Positions 6,411 through 7,551 of a DNA stretch of 7,551 nt are shown here, in pieces. The stretch's first letter is position 1. Each line of letters starts with the position of its first letter. Both the position numbers and the translations under genes were made by a program. The stretch is from CAZKUR01 sp964556005. GTDB taxonomy: Bacteria; Bacteroidota; Ignavibacteria; Ignavibacteriales; Ignavibacteriaceae. The DNA lies in contig CAZKUR010000134.1 in NCBI GenBank assembly GCA_964556005.1, positions 1-7,551 of the forward strand, in the 5' to 3' direction. The notes below the pieces were generated by a model. That model made no database searches. It worked only from the letters and a program-made list of their open reading frames with translations, and had not been told where the DNA came from.

Positions 6411-6418
6411 TAAGTTTG
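6411..6418 (+). promoter_or_regulatory. Candidate -7 promoter element TAAGTTTG of the DUF2231-response regulator operon
   Basis: TAAGTTTG fits the Bacteroidota -7 consensus TAnnTTTG exactly. It would place transcription start near 6421-6425, giving a leader of about 17-21 nt that contains little more than the Shine-Dalgarno. No TTTG-type -33 element is seen; the 11-bp repeats occupy that position, as expected for an activator-dependent promoter. Use of this consensus assumes a Bacteroidota-like sigma factor, which is not shown here. Confidence 0.4.
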
Positions 6419-6426
6419 CCTGAAAA

Positions 6427-6433
6427 AAAGGAG
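6427..6433 (+). promoter_or_regulatory. Strong Shine-Dalgarno AAAGGAG of the DUF2231 gene
   Basis: AAAGGAG lies 8 nt before the ATG at 6442. It is among the best ribosome sites in the window and fixes the start of the gene. Confidence 0.75.
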
Positions 6434-6441
6434 AATCTAAA

Positions 6442-6966
6442 ATGTTTGATACATCATTATTACATCCAATGATTGTTCATTTCCCGATAGCTTTATTAAT
6501 CGTCGGACTTTTATTCGACACAATTGGACTTTTTTCAAAAAAAGAATTTTATTCCAAAGTTGCTTTTTATTTATTAATACTCGGGACGCTGGGAGTTATT
6601 GCGGCATATTTTAGCGGGAACGCCGCCGGTGAAGGAATTTCAGAGGAAGGCTCTCTTAAGCAGGCAATAGAAATGCACGAAGATGCAGCTTTGTTAGCTT
6701 TATGGTTAATGGTTGCGGCTTCGGCAGGTAGAGTTGTAATGATGCTTTTGAAAAAATACACCGGTGTATTTAAGTATTTTGCATTCGGATTATTCTTAAT
6801 AGGAGTTCTTGCCATTGCACGAACCGGGTATTACGGCGGAGAATTAGTCTTTAAACATGCAGCGGGAGTTCAGTTGAACCTTGGTCTTAATTTTAATTCA
6901 CTAAACTCAAACCAAGATAAAACGGATAGCCAGGTTCAAAAAAGTAAATACTCCGACGAAGATTAA
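6442..6966 (+). CDS. DUF2231-family four-TM membrane protein
   Basis: The 174-aa product opens with HPMIVHFPIALL (H8, H13), the hallmark of the DUF2231 family of predicted inner-membrane proteins. Four hydrophobic segments are visible at about 14-30, 40-58, 80-102 and 108-127. Other family-like features are SGNAAGE at 58-64, H79 in MHEDAA at the start of TM3, and GYYGGELVFKHAAGV with H139 after TM4. About 30 polar residues (from about 148) form a tail that is probably disordered. Family function is not established; the conserved histidines at helix ends suggest heme or metal binding, which is inference. The response-regulator gene follows after 20 bp, so the two are probably co-transcribed from the repeat-controlled promoter at 6361-6418. 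The gene may be a target or an accessory sensor of that two-component system. Confidence 0.88.
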   Translation: MFDTSLLHPMIVHFPIALLIVGLLFDTIGLFSKKEFYSKVAFYLLILGTLGVIAAYFSGNAAGEGISEEGSLKQAIEMHEDAALLALWLMVAASAGRVVMMLLKKYTGVFKYFAFGLFLIGVLAIARTGYYGGELVFKHAAGVQLNLGLNFNSLNSNQDKTDSQVQKSKYSDED

Positions 6967-6986
6967 AAAATTAAATAAGGGATTAA

Positions 6987-7551
6987 ATGAGAGCACTAAT
7001 TGTTGAAGACGAACCCGGAATTTCAAATTTTATTCGAGACGGACTTACCGAAGAAGGCTTTGCAGTAGATATTGCACCCGACGGGAAAACAGGTTTACAT
7101 TTAGCATTAACAAATAATTATGATATTATCCTGCTCGACTGGATGATTCCCGGCATAAGCGGAATTGAAGTCTGCAGGCAACTCAGAAAAGAAAATAAAT
7201 CCGTACCGATAATTTTTTTAACTGCGAAGGATACGGTTCAGGATATTATATTCGGGCTGGAAGCAGGTGCAAACGATTACATTAAAAAGCCGTTTGATTT
7301 TAGCGAATTGCTTACAAGAGTAAGAGTTCAGCTTAGAACTAAAGAAGGCGAATTGACAAAATTAAAATTAATGGATATTGAAATGGACCTCGACACTCAC
7401 CAGGTCCTAAAGGGAAAAGAAAATATTCAGCTTTCACAAAAAGAATTTTCTTTGCTTGAATTTTTAATTAGGAATAAAGGAAAGGTTTGCACACGGACAA
7501 AAATAATCGAACATGTGTGGGATTTGCACTTCGATTCGGATACAAGCGTAA
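6987..7551 (+). CDS. OmpR/PhoB-family response regulator (cut by window end)
   Basis: The first 188 residues are present; family members are about 220-230 aa, so roughly 35-40 are missing. The receiver domain (1 to about 118) has the acidic pair E7-D8, phospho-acceptor D51 in ILLDWMIPG, T79 and K101 in YIKKPF, all canonical and intact. The winged-helix DNA-binding domain starts at about 125, with LSQKEFSLLEFLIRNKGKV at about 149-167 and the recognition-helix region just reached at VWDLHFDSDTSV when the window ends. The overall look is close to the CusR/CopR/MprA-type regulators. AAGGG about 6 nt before the ATG serves as ribosome site, 20 bp after the DUF2231 stop. A histidine kinase gene is expected next. 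The 11-bp repeats upstream of the operon suit its DNA-binding mode. Confidence 0.95.
   Translation, partial: MRALIVEDEPGISNFIRDGLTEEGFAVDIAPDGKTGLHLALTNNYDIILLDWMIPGISGIEVCRQLRKENKSVPIIFLTAKDTVQDIIFGLEAGANDYIKKPFDFSELLTRVRVQLRTKEGELTKLKLMDIEMDLDTHQVLKGKENIQLSQKEFSLLEFLIRNKGKVCTRTKIIEHVWDLHFDSDTSV

Larger units (their letters stand above)
6113..6441. other. Divergent promoter region, 329 bp
   Basis: This AT-rich spacer separates the AraC-type gene (leftward) from the DUF2231 gene (rightward). Its right third holds the 11-bp repeat array, a TAAGTTTG element and the Shine-Dalgarno of the DUF2231 gene. Its left third holds a TAAATTTG element on the minus strand that may serve the AraC-type gene. 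A short weak hairpin (AAAGG, 7-nt loop, CCTTT) lies at about 6328-6345. Nothing else was recognised between about 6235 and 6325. Confidence 0.7.

Noticed and set aside
6567..6815. 82-codon minus-strand open frame opposite the DUF2231 gene
   Set aside because: Antisense shadow; the plus-strand frame has clear family motifs and a strong ribosome site.
1..7551. CRISPR arrays, tRNA or rRNA genes, insertion sequences, phage or toxin-antitoxin genes
   Set aside because: Looked for and not seen: no regularly spaced long repeats, no RNA-gene signatures, no transposase or integrase frames.

Overview
The window is AT-rich bacterial DNA with Gram-negative cell-envelope genes. The loose lipobox of the efflux adaptor, the 7TM-AraC regulator, TAnnTTTG-like promoter elements and the glycine-rich small outer-membrane protein together suggest the Bacteroidota/Chlorobiota/Ignavibacteriota group. 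My best guess is an Ignavibacteria-like lineage, but this is inference from style and not from a marker gene.

Layout. Positions 4122 down to 1 (minus strand) hold a tight five-gene cluster: a small predicted outer-membrane beta-barrel protein, a retinol-dehydrogenase-like SDR oxidoreductase, a TolC-family outer-membrane channel, an RND periplasmic adaptor lipoprotein, and the first 18 codons of an RND inner-membrane permease. Intergenic gaps are 9 to 32 bp, so this is very probably one operon for a complete tripartite efflux pump with two unusual extra members. Positions 4123-4993 are an 871-bp non-coding stretch. It holds a 13-bp direct repeat at 20-bp spacing near the operon and, further out, a repeat-rich island centred on an imperfect long inverted repeat (4650-4808) with a competing perfect 10-bp hairpin. 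Positions 4994-6112 (minus) encode a seven-TM membrane-anchored AraC-type regulator.

Positions 6113-6441 are a divergent promoter region. It carries four tandem 11-bp units of a TTTAAG-type hexamer, the layout used by OmpR/PhoB-family response regulators (compare the PmrA box), ending just before a TAAGTTTG promoter element and a strong Shine-Dalgarno. Downstream on the plus strand are a DUF2231 four-TM membrane protein and, 20 bp later, an OmpR/PhoB-family response regulator cut by the window end. A sensor kinase gene probably follows outside the window.

How the parts may work together (inference). The response regulator probably autoregulates its own operon through the 11-bp repeats. The membrane AraC protein is the nearest candidate regulator of the efflux operon, through the 20-bp-spaced direct repeat. 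Nothing here proves the pump substrate.
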